This document shows positions 24,926 through 33,760 of a DNA stretch of 64,000 nucleotides, piece by piece. Origin of the DNA: Hymenobacter armeniacus (GTDB lineage: Bacteria; Bacteroidota; Bacteroidia; Cytophagales; Hymenobacteraceae). The position numbers and the translations under genes were made by a program. Positions within the stretch are counted from its first letter, which is position 1, and each line of letters begins with the position of its first letter. Under the pieces are notes generated by a model. That model searched no databases. It saw only the letters and a program-made list of their open reading frames with translations, and had not been told where the DNA came from. Location: the NCBI RefSeq assembly GCF_014699055.1, contig NZ_JACXAC010000001.1, positions 682,001-746,000 of the forward strand, in the 5' to 3' direction.

Positions 24926-25984
24926 ATGAACTCAGCCATTCGCACCGGCCTCGTTGTCGGCAAGTTCTGGCCGCCGCACTGGGGCCACCAGCTGCTGTTG
25001 GAAACCGCCGCGGCCCAAGTGGCCGAGCTGGTGGTGCTGGTGTATGCCAACCCCGATTCGGCCCGGCACCCGGCGGCGGTGCGCGCCGAGTGGCTGCGGG
25101 CCCTGTACCGGGGCGACGAGCTGGCCGACGGGCCATGCATTGGCGCCACGCCGCTGCGCGTTTTCGCCCTTTCGGCCGCGGCCGACGGCGTGCCGCCCGA
25201 TGCTGCCGACGACCATACGCAACGCGAGTTCGTGAAGCAGTGGCTGGCCCGTCAGGGGATGCAGGTAGACGTCGTGTTCAGCAGCGAAGCGTACGGGCCG
25301 GGATTTGCCGCCCACTTGGGCGTGGCGCATGTGGAAGTGGATGCGGCGCGGGCCCTGGTCCCGGTTTCCGGCACGTTGGCGCGCGCGAACCCGGCCGCGG
25401 CGGCCCGCTACCTGCACCCGCTGGTGGCGGCGCAGCTGGGCGCGGTGCCGCCGGCGCCGGTGCCGCGGGTGGTGTTGCTGGGGGCCGAAAGCAGCGGCAA
25501 AAGCACGCTGTGCGAAGCCCTGGCGCAGGCCTGCGGCACCGCCTGGGTGCCCGAATACGGCCGCACCCTGCACGAGCAAAAAAACGGCAACCTCGACTTC
25601 GACGACCTGCTCTACATTGCCCGGCGCCACGCCGAGCTGGAAGACGAAGCCGCCGAGCGGGCCCGCGGCGTGCTGTTTTGCGACACCAACGCGGCCACCA
25701 CGGCGCTGTATTCCTACTACTATTTTCACCGCTGCGACCCCGCGCTGCAGGCCATGGCGGCCGTGTGTGGGCAGCGCTACGCCCACACTTTCGTGTGCGC
25801 GCCCACGGTGCCCTTCGAGCAGGACGGCTGGCGCGGGCCCGAAGCGCTGCGCAGCTTTCAGCACGGGGCCATTCTCATGCAGCTCGATTTTTACGGCATT
25901 CCCTACACGCTGGTAGAAGGCACCGTGACCGAGCGGGTGGCGCAGGTGCGGACAGCACTGGGAGATGGACTCGTACAACGATAA
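24926..25984 (+). CDS. nadR: NadR-like bifunctional NMN adenylyltransferase / nicotinamide riboside kinase
   Basis: A 352-residue enzyme of NAD biosynthesis and salvage. The N-terminal half is an NMN adenylyltransferase: GKFWPPHWGHQ holds the HxGH motif (His18, His21) and LVPVSGTLARANPAAAARY is the ISxTxxR-like motif. The C-terminal half is a P-loop kinase for nicotinamide riboside with Walker A LLGAESSGKST (about residues 184-194), LFCDTNAATTALYSYYYF and a cleft region. It lacks an obvious N-terminal helix-turn-helix, so the transcriptional regulator domain of enteric NadR is absent. It starts 11 bases after the previous gene's stop. Confidence 0.85.
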   Translation: MNSAIRTGLVVGKFWPPHWGHQLLLETAAAQVAELVVLVYANPDSARHPAAVRAEWLRALYRGDELADGPCIGATPLRVFALSAAADGVPPDAADDHTQREFVKQWLARQGMQVDVVFSSEAYGPGFAAHLGVAHVEVDAARALVPVSGTLARANPAAAARYLHPLVAAQLGAVPPAPVPRVVLLGAESSGKSTLCEALAQACGTAWVPEYGRTLHEQKNGNLDFDDLLYIARRHAELEDEAAERARGVLFCDTNAATTALYSYYYFHRCDPALQAMAAVCGQRYAHTFVCAPTVPFEQDGWRGPEALRSFQHGAILMQLDFYGIPYTLVEGTVTERVAQVRTALGDGLVQR

Positions 25985-26001
25985 CCGGTACCTGTTATCG
26001 T
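25978..26001. other. Small hairpin across the end of nadR
   Basis: Arms ACGATAAC and GTTATCGT with an 8-base spacer cover the nadR stop codon, in a 38-base gap to the convergent corA gene. It may assist termination in either direction; there is no long U run. Confidence 0.35.
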
Positions 26002-26022
26002 CCATTCCCCAAACGGGCTTCC

Positions 26023-27216
26023 TTAGCGATTGGTGAGCCAGCCTTTGCGGTAGAAGTACACGAACTGGCCGATGACCACCAGCACCATTACCCCGATTAC
26101 CACGGGGTAACCCCAGGGCTGATAGAGTTCGGGCATGTTGTGGGGCAGCAGGTGGCCCTGGTCGTCGTGGCGCTGAAAATTCATGCCGTATAGCCCCACC
26201 ACAAAACTCAAGGGGATAAAAATGGTGCTTATCATGGTCAGCACCTTCATCACCTCGTTCATGCGGTTGCCCTGGTCCGACAGGTAGAGGTCGGTGAGCG
26301 AGGAAATGTTGTCGCGGTAGCTTTCGGCCAGGTCGAGGGCCTGAATGGCGTGGTCGTAGGCGTCGCGGTAGAAGATTTTGAGGGTTTCGGGCATCACTTC
26401 TTCCGGCAAGCGCAGGATTTCGGCAATTTTGTCGCGCTCCGGATACACCAGCCGGCGGAAGCGCACCACGTCTTTCTTGATGCGCAGGATGCGGTTGAGC
26501 AGGCGCTTGGGCCGTTTTTCGGCAAAAATGGCTTCCTCCAGCCGCTCGATGTAGTCGCCGATGGCGGCCATGGTGGGGTAGTAGTGGTCGAGCACCACGT
26601 CGGTGAGGGCGTAAGCCAGGTAGAGGCTGGGGTGGCGGCGCAGGGTGCTGAAATTGCTGCGGATGCGCACCCGCAGCGAGTCGAGGCAGTCGTCGTAGTC
26701 GTCCTGAAACGAGAGCACATAGTTCGGCCCCGTGAAAATGGACAGCTGGTCGTCGTCGATTTCCAGGTTGGAGGTGAAGTCGGTCATGCGCGACACCATG
26801 AAAAGGCGGTGCTCGTCGAACACTTCCATTTTTGCCCGCTGGTAGTCGTTGAGCACGTCTTCCATCTGCAGGGGGTGCAGGCCGAAATCCTGCATCATGC
26901 GCTCCAGCAGGGGCAGGTCGTTGTAGCCGCGCACGTCCACCCAGTGCTTGAGCTTGGGGTGCGTGCGCATGTACTCCAGCAGTTCGTCGTAGCGGCCCGT
27001 GAACTCTTCCTCGAAACAGGTGGTGTCGTCGTACGACGTGAGGAAGAGGCGGGGCGGGAGGGCGCCTTCGTGCACGTTGAGGGTGCCGGGGCGCTGGCCC
27101 ACTTGCTGCTCCCGGGCTTGGCGGGTGGCTTCGCGGTCGGTGATGAAGCCGTCGGACGGCGTGGATTGCGGGTCCAGGGAAGGCGAGGGCTTGGGCGACA
27201 AACGGGTTGGTGTCAT
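26023..27216 (-). CDS. corA: Magnesium/cobalt transporter CorA
   Basis: A 397-residue protein. A large N-terminal cytoplasmic funnel domain ends in two C-terminal membrane helices. The selectivity motif YGMNF near the end of the first helix (FIPLSFVVGLYGMNFQ) defines the family. The C-terminal helix is VVIGVMVLVVIGQFVYFYRK. A CorA pentamer carries Mg2+ down its membrane potential. The N-terminal 70 residues are unusually Pro/Ser-rich and precede the domain start near ALPPRLFLTSYDD. Confidence 0.95.
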   Translation of the reverse strand: MTPTRLSPKPSPSLDPQSTPSDGFITDREATRQAREQQVGQRPGTLNVHEGALPPRLFLTSYDDTTCFEEEFTGRYDELLEYMRTHPKLKHWVDVRGYNDLPLLERMMQDFGLHPLQMEDVLNDYQRAKMEVFDEHRLFMVSRMTDFTSNLEIDDDQLSIFTGPNYVLSFQDDYDDCLDSLRVRIRSNFSTLRRHPSLYLAYALTDVVLDHYYPTMAAIGDYIERLEEAIFAEKRPKRLLNRILRIKKDVVRFRRLVYPERDKIAEILRLPEEVMPETLKIFYRDAYDHAIQALDLAESYRDNISSLTDLYLSDQGNRMNEVMKVLTMISTIFIPLSFVVGLYGMNFQRHDDQGHLLPHNMPELYQPWGYPVVIGVMVLVVIGQFVYFYRKGWLTNR

Positions 27217-27343
27217 GCGGCAAAGAAAAACGAATCAACGGAGCAGCTTGCGCCCCTACGCAGGGCCGGGGGCCGAAGATGCCTTCAGCGCCTAGAATGG
27301 CATGACCAGCGGAAGTAAAACAGCATTGACCTGTTCCGTGCCG

Positions 27344-27351
27344 TACTTTGC
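27344..27351 (+). promoter_or_regulatory. Putative -7 box TACTTTGC
   Basis: TACTTTGC resembles TAnnTTTG with one base deleted. It supports an internal TTG start at 27375 for the following acyltransferase-like gene, because an upstream start at 27348 would lie inside this box. Confidence 0.3.
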
Positions 27352-27374
27352 CGGCCCAGACTCGAAACACACGG

Positions 27375-28379
27375 TTGAAAAAAACGGATTCATTGGCGGA
27401 AGCAACCACGGCGGCGCACCCCGCGCCGGGCTTGGCCGTGTGGCTGGCCGAGGGCCCCGCGCCGCCCCGGCTGCCGTTGGCGTTTGAATCATTTCTGTAC
27501 CTGCGGCCCGAACACCAGGCCTTGCAAGCCGGTGCCCCGCCCGTCCTCAGCTTCTACGTAGAAGACCCGGCCCAAGCCCGCACCATAGCCCAGCTCCACC
27601 TGAGCCTGGATGCAGCGGCGGGCGCCGCGAGCAGCCCCGCGCAGGCGCCGTTCGGGGCCGTGCAGCTGGCGCCCGGCGCCAGCGCCGCCGCCGTGCACCT
27701 GCTCCTGGATGCCGCCGAAGCGCAGGCGGCCCGCCATGGCCTGCGCCGGCTGGCCCTGCGCGGCTACCCCTTCGCCTACGACCCGGCCGGCGCGGCCACT
27801 CTCGCCGAAGCCCTGCGGCAGCGTGGCTACCGCGTGGCCCTGGCCGAGCAGAACTACCACCTCGACCCCGCGCGCGACTACGAAGCCCACCTGCACCCCT
27901 CGGAGCGGCGGCGGCTGCACAAGTGCCGGCGCCACGGCCTGCACTTCGAGCAGGAGCCGCCCTTTCTGCTGCCCGCGGCCTACGAGTTCATTCGGGCGTG
28001 CCGGCAGGAGCGGGGGCAGCGCCTGTCGCTGCCGCTGGAGCGGGTGCAGGCGCTGTTTCGGGCGTTTCCGCGCGAGCATTTCCTGTTCTCGGTGCGCCAG
28101 CCCGACGGCGAGTGGGCGGCCCTCACCGTGGCCATCCGCGTGAGCGCAACGGCCTTGTATAATTTCTACCCCGCCAGCCCCCTGCGCTGCAACTCGCTAA
28201 GCCCGGTGGTGCTCCTAAATGAGGGCCTGCACGCCTTCGCCCGCGCCAGCGCCCTCACCGTGCTCGACCTCGGCACCTCCACCCTCGACACCGGCCCCAA
28301 TGCCTCGCTGCTGCGGTTTAAGCGCCACCTGGGCGGCGTGGCCGGACTGCGCCTGAGCTGGGAAAAGGCAGTGGGGTAG
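27375..28379 (+). CDS. GNAT/FemAB-type acyltransferase-like protein
   Basis: A 334-residue protein. The first half lacks clear similarity; the second half (about 195-320) has an acetyltransferase-like pattern: FRAFPREHFLFSVRQPDGEWAALTVAIR followed by ATALYNFYPASPL and LHAFARASALTVLDLGTSTL. The best match is the FemAB/GNAT (N-acyltransferase) superfamily, but a specific function is not assigned. The start is a TTG at 27375 in MKKTDSLAEATTAA; no ATG fits the region. It is followed by a flippase gene in the same direction, with 70 bases between. Confidence 0.6.
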   Translation: MKKTDSLAEATTAAHPAPGLAVWLAEGPAPPRLPLAFESFLYLRPEHQALQAGAPPVLSFYVEDPAQARTIAQLHLSLDAAAGAASSPAQAPFGAVQLAPGASAAAVHLLLDAAEAQAARHGLRRLALRGYPFAYDPAGAATLAEALRQRGYRVALAEQNYHLDPARDYEAHLHPSERRRLHKCRRHGLHFEQEPPFLLPAAYEFIRACRQERGQRLSLPLERVQALFRAFPREHFLFSVRQPDGEWAALTVAIRVSATALYNFYPASPLRCNSLSPVVLLNEGLHAFARASALTVLDLGTSTLDTGPNASLLRFKRHLGGVAGLRLSWEKAVG

Positions 28380-28449
28380 CGGAAAGAGAGGAAGCAGGAA
28401 AGGAGAAACGCTGGCTTAGGAAGGAGGGAGTGTGTCGTTCTTTGTGGCA

Positions 28450-29709
28450 ATGGCCGCCATTTCCTCCACAGCCAAGACATTCCTGCGCGGTTCGTTGGGC
28501 ACGGGCGTGGCCGTAGCGGCCCGGGGCGCGGGCGCTTTGGTCATCAACAAACTGTTTGCCACCTACGCGCCGGCCGGCGGCCTCACGCTGCTGGCGCAGT
28601 TTCAGAACCTGATGGCCTTGCTCACGGCCCTGCCCAACGATGGCGTGAACGTGGGCGTGGTGAAATACCTGGCCCCTCTCCAACCCGGCAGCCCGCGCCA
28701 CCGCACCTGGTTAGGCGCCGCCCTGGCCCTGAATGCCCTTGCGCTGCTCATAGGCGCCGCCATGCTGGCCGGCACGGGCCTGCTGGGCTGGGACTGGCGC
28801 AGCGTGCCGGTGTTTGTGCTGGGCATTGCGTTGGTTACCGGCCAAAGCCTGGCGGGGGCCGCGCTGTTGGCGGCGGGCCGCCTGCGGGCGTACATCGGGC
28901 TGGCCGTGACGCTGGCGGCACTGGGCACGGCGGCCGTGGCGGCCACGTTGCTGCGGGGCGCCGCCCTGCCGCAGGTGCTGCTGAGCTACCTGCTGGCCCA
29001 GGGCCTGACGCTGCTGCCGGCCCTGTGGCTGGCGCGCCGGGCCGGCGTGCTGCCGAAGTGGCGCCCGGCCGCCCCCGTGAGCCGCACAGCCCTGCGCGGC
29101 CTGGGCCAGTTTCTGCTGATGGCCGTGAGCTCCCTGCTCTTCGGCCGGGCCGTCGACTACGTGCTGCGCGACCACCTGCTGGCCACCTACGGCCCCGCCC
29201 GCACCGATTTGTGGCAGGCCGTGGCCAAGCTTTCCGACAACTACACCATGGTATTTGGGGCCGTGATGAACAGCGTGTTTTACCCGCGCCTGTCGGCCCT
29301 GGCGGCCCAGCCGGCGCAGGCCCGACACTACTTGCGGGGCGTGCTGGCCCTGCTGGCCCCGCTGCTGGCCGCCGGCCTGGGGCTGGTTTTTGCCTGCCGC
29401 AGCTCGCTGCTGCCGCTGTTGTTTGCCCCGCGCTTGCTGGCGGCCCAAGAGCTGCTGGCGCCGCAGCTGCTCGGCGACTGGGCCAAATTCCTGAGCTGGG
29501 TGTTCATCTACCAGCTCATGGCCCGGGCGCGCACGTGGCCTTACATCGCGGTGCAGGCCGCGTCGGCGGTGGTGTTTGCCGGGATGCTGGCCCTGCTGCT
29601 GCCACGGCTGGGGCTGGCGGGGGCGGTGTGGGCCCACGCGGCGCGCTACGGGCTGGTGCTGGCGGTGTGCGTAGCGGTGTATCTGCGGGGCCCGCGGGCC
29701 CGGCAGTGA
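28450..29709 (+). CDS. Wzx-like O-antigen/polysaccharide flippase
   Basis: A 419-residue protein with 12 predicted helices (many Leu/Ala/Gly stretches such as LLTALPNDGVNVGVVKYLA, LLALLAPLLAAGLGLVFAC). The opening SSTAKTFLRGSLGTGVAVAARG and the third helix motif follow the O-antigen translocase group (Wzx, MATE-like superfamily). It would flip undecaprenyl-linked glycan units across the inner membrane. The start could also be an in-frame GTG six codons upstream; ATG 28450 was preferred. A near-perfect bidirectional terminator follows. Confidence 0.82.
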   Translation: MAAISSTAKTFLRGSLGTGVAVAARGAGALVINKLFATYAPAGGLTLLAQFQNLMALLTALPNDGVNVGVVKYLAPLQPGSPRHRTWLGAALALNALALLIGAAMLAGTGLLGWDWRSVPVFVLGIALVTGQSLAGAALLAAGRLRAYIGLAVTLAALGTAAVAATLLRGAALPQVLLSYLLAQGLTLLPALWLARRAGVLPKWRPAAPVSRTALRGLGQFLLMAVSSLLFGRAVDYVLRDHLLATYGPARTDLWQAVAKLSDNYTMVFGAVMNSVFYPRLSALAAQPAQARHYLRGVLALLAPLLAAGLGLVFACRSSLLPLLFAPRLLAAQELLAPQLLGDWAKFLSWVFIYQLMARARTWPYIAVQAASAVVFAGMLALLLPRLGLAGAVWAHAARYGLVLAVCVAVYLRGPRARQ

Positions 29710-29726
29710 TAAGAAAGAAGCCCAAC

Positions 29727-29762
29727 AAAAATCCCCGGCACTGCGCAGTGCCGGGGATTTTT
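29727..29762. terminator. Bidirectional terminator, perfect 36-base palindrome
   Basis: Arms AAAAATCCCCGGCACTGC and GCAGTGCCGGGGATTTTT are exact reverse complements. It separates the flippase gene from the convergent T9SS gene. Confidence 0.9.
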
Positions 29763-29814
29763 GCAATGATACATGCCGCGCCCTTGCCCGCAGGCCGGCC
29801 GCGCCGGTGCTTTC

Positions 29815-31635
29815 TTACTGCACCACCAGACGCTTGACCAACGTTCCCTCCCGGGCCAGCAGGCGCAGGCTGTACACGCCCGGGGCCAGGCCGCTCAGGC
29901 CCAGCGGTACGCCCTGGGCCAACGCCGCCGGCGCCCACTGCTCGCGGCGCATCAGCTGGCCCAGGGCGTTGCGCAGCTCGCCGGCCACGGGGCCCTGGGG
30001 GCGCAGGCCCGGCAGCTGCACCGTGGCCGTGCCGCCCGCCCCGGCCGGGGTGGGAAACACGGCCGGGGCGGGCGGCAGCGCGCGCTGGGCGGCGGTGGCC
30101 AGGGCGAAAGGAAAGGCCACGGCCGTGGCCGTGCAGCCCAGGTTGTTGGTGACGGTGAGGCGCACGGCCGTGCCGGCGCCGGCGGCGTAGCGGTGGGGCG
30201 GGGGCGTGGGCCCGTCGAAGGCGGTGCCGTCGCCGAAGTCCCAGCGCCAGCGCAGGAGCTGGGCGTAGCGCGGGCCGGCGCCGGTGAGGGCGAAGAAGCG
30301 CAGGCTGTCGCCGCCGGCGGTGGGGGCGAAGCCCAGCGCGGCCTGCGGCGGCGTCTGGCAGAGGTTGGGCACGTAGGGGCGCTCGGCCAGCTGCAGGCGC
30401 ATTAAGGCCAGCGTGTGGCCAAAGTCGATGCTTCCGCTAACGGTAAGCTCGCCTCGTGTGCTCAAGTCCCAATCGCCGTAGGGCTCGTCGGTGGTGGGGG
30501 GGGAGGTGAATCGCTGCCAGGCCACGGGTGCGCCGCCCACCCCGTTGGGCTGATAGACGGCCATGTACAAGTCAGTAAATACATCCAGCCGGTTAGGGGC
30601 CAGTCGTGAGCCCTGTACCAAGGCGCCCCCGCCGGCCAGAGCCAGGCAGCGGTAAAATACAAAGTTGGGCACTGCGGAACCGACCGGGGTGCGCTGCTGC
30701 CACTGCACGCGGTTCAAGCTGTCGAGTTGCAGCAGCCAGCCCTGCTGTTGCTGGCTGTTGGCTAGGCCGATGACGCCGCACAGCAGTAGGCCACCGTTGG
30801 CGCTCGGCCGCACGTCGGTGAACTGGTCGTAGTCGTTCGGCAGGCCGAAGTAGCGCGAGCCCAGCGTGTCGCCGCTGGCCGTCAGGCGCAGCACCCAAGC
30901 ATCGGGCGCCACCAGATTGCCGCCGCCGGTCATGGGCCGCGACTGGTAGCCGGCCAGCGCGTAGGAGCCGTCGGGCAGAGGTACAAACTTATCCAGAGAG
31001 GAGTAGGCCCGCCCGAGGGTACGCTGCCAAACCACCGCGCCCGTAGAGTCAAAGCGTGACACGATGGCCACGGGTACGGTGCTAGTACCAGTAAATGCCG
31101 TTTGGTGGGTAAGTAGGCCGCCGCCATCAGGTAAGGCCAGCAACTTGTGATGGCCGGTAGAAGAACCATTGACGGTGAAAAAGCGCGACCACCGAATCGT
31201 ACCAGTTGAATCGAGCCGCGCTATCATGTTGGCTTCCAACTGAGGCACCCCTTGCACCTCGCCACGGGTGCGCGAGCCCGTGACTAAGAAATCGCCGCCT
31301 GGCAGTAGTGCTAGGGAAGTATAACTGTAACCCGGTGGGAATGGTCCTTGCGGCAGAACCCGACGGGTGCCAAGGTCCCGTTTGGTCCTGACCGTATTAC
31401 CTTGATTATTATAAAACCACAAGGCTGTTGAACGGTCATAAATATTTCCCGTTGTTGTGGAGGTTAGGCCAACGCCCAGCAATCGATTGGCTGAAAAGCG
31501 ATGTAGCTCAGCGATGTAGCCACCGGGTGGGTATTGGATGGTTTTCAACCAAACTCGGGTGGGCTGGGCAGAGGCGGAGAAGCATCCTGTGAGCAATACC
31601 AGGGCGAAAATGGTAGAAAGTAAGTGTTTTCTCAT
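29815..31635 (-). CDS. Secreted PKD-domain protein with T9SS type A sorting tail
   Basis: A 606-residue secreted protein. The signal peptide covers about residues 1-24 (LSTIFALVLLTGCFSASAQ). The central region (residues 30-430) has repeated LDSTG and F-S-DS-TG segments typical of bacterial surface proteins (SLNRVQWQQRTPVG, LDSTGTIRWSRFF). A PKD domain is near 460-525 (LRWRWDFGDGTAFDG). The last 75 residues form a C-terminal beta-sandwich with LSGLAPGVYSLRLLAREGTLVKRLVVQ, the T9SS type A sorting tail that is cleaved during secretion. The product is likely anchored or released at the cell surface. The specific role is unknown. Confidence 0.88.
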   Translation of the reverse strand: MRKHLLSTIFALVLLTGCFSASAQPTRVWLKTIQYPPGGYIAELHRFSANRLLGVGLTSTTTGNIYDRSTALWFYNNQGNTVRTKRDLGTRRVLPQGPFPPGYSYTSLALLPGGDFLVTGSRTRGEVQGVPQLEANMIARLDSTGTIRWSRFFTVNGSSTGHHKLLALPDGGGLLTHQTAFTGTSTVPVAIVSRFDSTGAVVWQRTLGRAYSSLDKFVPLPDGSYALAGYQSRPMTGGGNLVAPDAWVLRLTASGDTLGSRYFGLPNDYDQFTDVRPSANGGLLLCGVIGLANSQQQQGWLLQLDSLNRVQWQQRTPVGSAVPNFVFYRCLALAGGGALVQGSRLAPNRLDVFTDLYMAVYQPNGVGGAPVAWQRFTSPPTTDEPYGDWDLSTRGELTVSGSIDFGHTLALMRLQLAERPYVPNLCQTPPQAALGFAPTAGGDSLRFFALTGAGPRYAQLLRWRWDFGDGTAFDGPTPPPHRYAAGAGTAVRLTVTNNLGCTATAVAFPFALATAAQRALPPAPAVFPTPAGAGGTATVQLPGLRPQGPVAGELRNALGQLMRREQWAPAALAQGVPLGLSGLAPGVYSLRLLAREGTLVKRLVVQ

Positions 31636-31853
31636 AGCAATCAGGAAGGTTGCTTTCCGGCATTCAGCCTGCGGAAAGCGGTAGAATTGGGATGCGCAAA
31701 AACCGTGCTTTACACCTGCGCAGACAGAAAATAGACGCGCAGAGTAGGCCGCATCCTACTTCGCGGCTGGCCCGCAAGGGAAAAGAAACCGCGGGCCGGC
31801 TTTTGAAATTTGCCGGGTGTAGCTCCGTTTTCTGTGCGTCATTTGCAGCCCGC

Positions 31854-32813
31854 ATGTCTGATTCCTCCGTTACGCTTCTTCCCTCTGCCGCCACGCCGCC
31901 GCTGGTCACCATCGTGGCGCTGTGCCACAACCACGCGCCCTTCCTGCGCGAGGCCCTGGATTCCATCCTCGCCCAAACCTACCCGCACCTAGATGTGTGG
32001 CTCGTGGACGATGCCAGCACCGACGGCAGCCCCGCCATCCTGCGCGAATACGCCGCCCGGCAGCCCGGCTGGCACCTGCTGCTGCTGCCCGAAAACGTGG
32101 GCAACTGCCGCGCCTTCAACCAGGCTTTCCGCCAAACCCGGGGCGAGTTTGTGATAGACTTTGCCACCGATGACGTGCTGCTGCCCGAACGCATTGCGCA
32201 GCAGGTGCAGGTGTTTCAGGCCGCCGATGCCAGCGTGGGCATGGTCTATTCCAACGCTGAATTGATTGACGAGCAAAGCCAGCTGCTGGGCCTGCACCAC
32301 CGGCCCGACGGCGCCGGCGGGCTGCGGCCCCGCCCCGCCAGCGGCTGGGTGCTGGCCGACGTGCTGGCCCGCTACTTCATCAGCACGCCCACCATGCTCA
32401 TGCGGCGCGCTTGCCTGGAAGCACTGGGCGGCTACGACGAAACCCTGGCCTACGAGGATTTCGACTTCTGGGTGCGGGCCAGCCGCGACTGGCAGTTTGT
32501 GTACCTCGACGCCCTGACCACCCGCAAGCGCAAGCACCCGCGCAGCATGAGCGCCAAAGCCTACCAAGCCCACGACCCTTATTTGGCCTCTACCATTCGG
32601 GTGTGCGAAAAAGCGCTGGCCCTGGTGCGAACCCCCGAGGAACGCGCCGCGCTGGCCATCCGCGTGCGCTGGGAGCTGCGGCAGGCCGCCCGGCGCCGGC
32701 GCCACGCCGAGGTGCGGGCCTTGTATGAGTTGCTGCGCCGGGTAGCCCGGCCGGGCCTGCCGGAGCGGGCGTTGGCCGGGTGGAGCGGGCTGTTTGCGCC
32801 CAGCGCAAGTTAA
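31854..32813 (+). CDS. GT2-family glycosyltransferase
   Basis: A 319-residue transferase. The N-terminal strand SDSSVTLLPSAATPPLVTIV is followed by the GT-A sugar-nucleotide motif LVDDASTDGSPAIL. Catalytic and metal-binding residues are in DFATDDVLLPERIAQQ, and the acceptor region contains YEDFDFWVRAS. GT2 enzymes add sugars to polysaccharide or glycolipid acceptors. ATG 31854 was chosen because it starts the conserved domain; in-frame sequence upstream is unconserved. It follows the T9SS gene divergently and lies next to the phytanoyl-CoA dioxygenase-like gene. Confidence 0.9.
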   Translation: MSDSSVTLLPSAATPPLVTIVALCHNHAPFLREALDSILAQTYPHLDVWLVDDASTDGSPAILREYAARQPGWHLLLLPENVGNCRAFNQAFRQTRGEFVIDFATDDVLLPERIAQQVQVFQAADASVGMVYSNAELIDEQSQLLGLHHRPDGAGGLRPRPASGWVLADVLARYFISTPTMLMRRACLEALGGYDETLAYEDFDFWVRASRDWQFVYLDALTTRKRKHPRSMSAKAYQAHDPYLASTIRVCEKALALVRTPEERAALAIRVRWELRQAARRRRHAEVRALYELLRRVARPGLPERALAGWSGLFAPSAS

Positions 32814-32859
32814 GTTTGTCATTATTCTACTCGCGGGCTCTGCGGGTGCCCGCTCGCTG

Positions 32860-33714
32860 ATGTCTTTGCCTACCAACCCTGCTTCGCCCGACTCTTCGCT
32901 TCCGCAGCTCCGCGTCGATGGCCAACCGGTGCCGCACCGGGTAGAAGGCCGCCCCGCCGCGGCCGAAGACAACACCGTGCTTTTGTCCAGCGACGTCGAC
33001 CTGAGCGCGCAGGCACCCTGGGCCACGGCGGGCTTTGCGGTGGTGCCTGGCTTGCCCGGGGGCCTGCAGGCCGCGCTACAGGCGGGTTTAGCCGAGCTGT
33101 TGCGAGAAGCGTTGCGCAACGTGGGCTGCGCCGTGGCGCCGGATTTCGACATCAGCCAGTACCACCGCGTCATCGGCGACGATGCCCAACGACACCTGGC
33201 CGTCATCGCCCAAACCAAGGCCTACGAGCTGGCGCGCCTGCGCGTGGCCCCCGCGCTGCTCGAAGCCCTGGTGAGCGCCGCCTGCGGCCAGCCGGTGCGG
33301 GCCTACAACCCCAACGTGCAGGAGGCGGTGTTTCACTTGCGCATTGTGCGGCCTCACCGCGCCGACCAAAACCCGCTGCACCGCGACGCCTGGCTGCCGC
33401 GCTACCGCCACGCCCTCAACATTTACCTGCCGGTGGCGGGCAGCACGGCGCAGTCGTCCTTGGCGCTGGTGCCGGGCAGCCACCACTGGCCCGAAAGCGC
33501 CGTGGAGCGCACGGCCGGTGGGGCCATTTTCCACGGCGTGCCCTACACGGTGCCCGGCGTGCTGCGCCCCGCCCGCCCGCTGGAGCTCATGCGGCCCAAT
33601 CCCGGCCCCGACGAAGTGCTGGTGTTTTCGCCCTACCTGCTCCACGGCGCTGCCGCCAACCTCAACCCCGACGCCACCCGCGTGTCGCTCGAAATGCGGT
33701 TCTGGCGGGCTTGA
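32860..33714 (+). CDS. Phytanoyl-CoA dioxygenase-like (2OG-Fe(II)) protein
   Basis: A 284-residue protein of the phytanoyl-CoA/PhyH-type fold. The facial triad is plausible as HRDAW (HxD) in NPLHRDAWLPRYRHALNIY, with the distal His in LLHGAAANLNPDATRVSLEM, where the Arg contributes to 2-oxoglutarate binding. The domain core carries YLPVAGSTAQSSLALVPGSH and VFSPYLLHGAAA. A hydroxylase acting on a fatty acid, sugar or amino-acid derivative is likely; the substrate is unknown. ATG 32860 was chosen because it starts the protein after the upstream glycosyltransferase; the next gene starts within 50 bases. Confidence 0.85.
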   Translation: MSLPTNPASPDSSLPQLRVDGQPVPHRVEGRPAAAEDNTVLLSSDVDLSAQAPWATAGFAVVPGLPGGLQAALQAGLAELLREALRNVGCAVAPDFDISQYHRVIGDDAQRHLAVIAQTKAYELARLRVAPALLEALVSAACGQPVRAYNPNVQEAVFHLRIVRPHRADQNPLHRDAWLPRYRHALNIYLPVAGSTAQSSLALVPGSHHWPESAVERTAGGAIFHGVPYTVPGVLRPARPLELMRPNPGPDEVLVFSPYLLHGAAANLNPDATRVSLEMRFWRA

Positions 33715-33760
33715 TGGTGTCTCACTCCGTTTCTTAGCGGCTTCATTCGTTATTGCCGCC

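Noticed and set aside
22342..25149. Open frame of 935 codons on the minus strand
   Set aside because: It is antisense to the large envelope protein, lacks domain features and has the Gln/His/Arg-rich composition expected of a shadow frame in GC-rich DNA.
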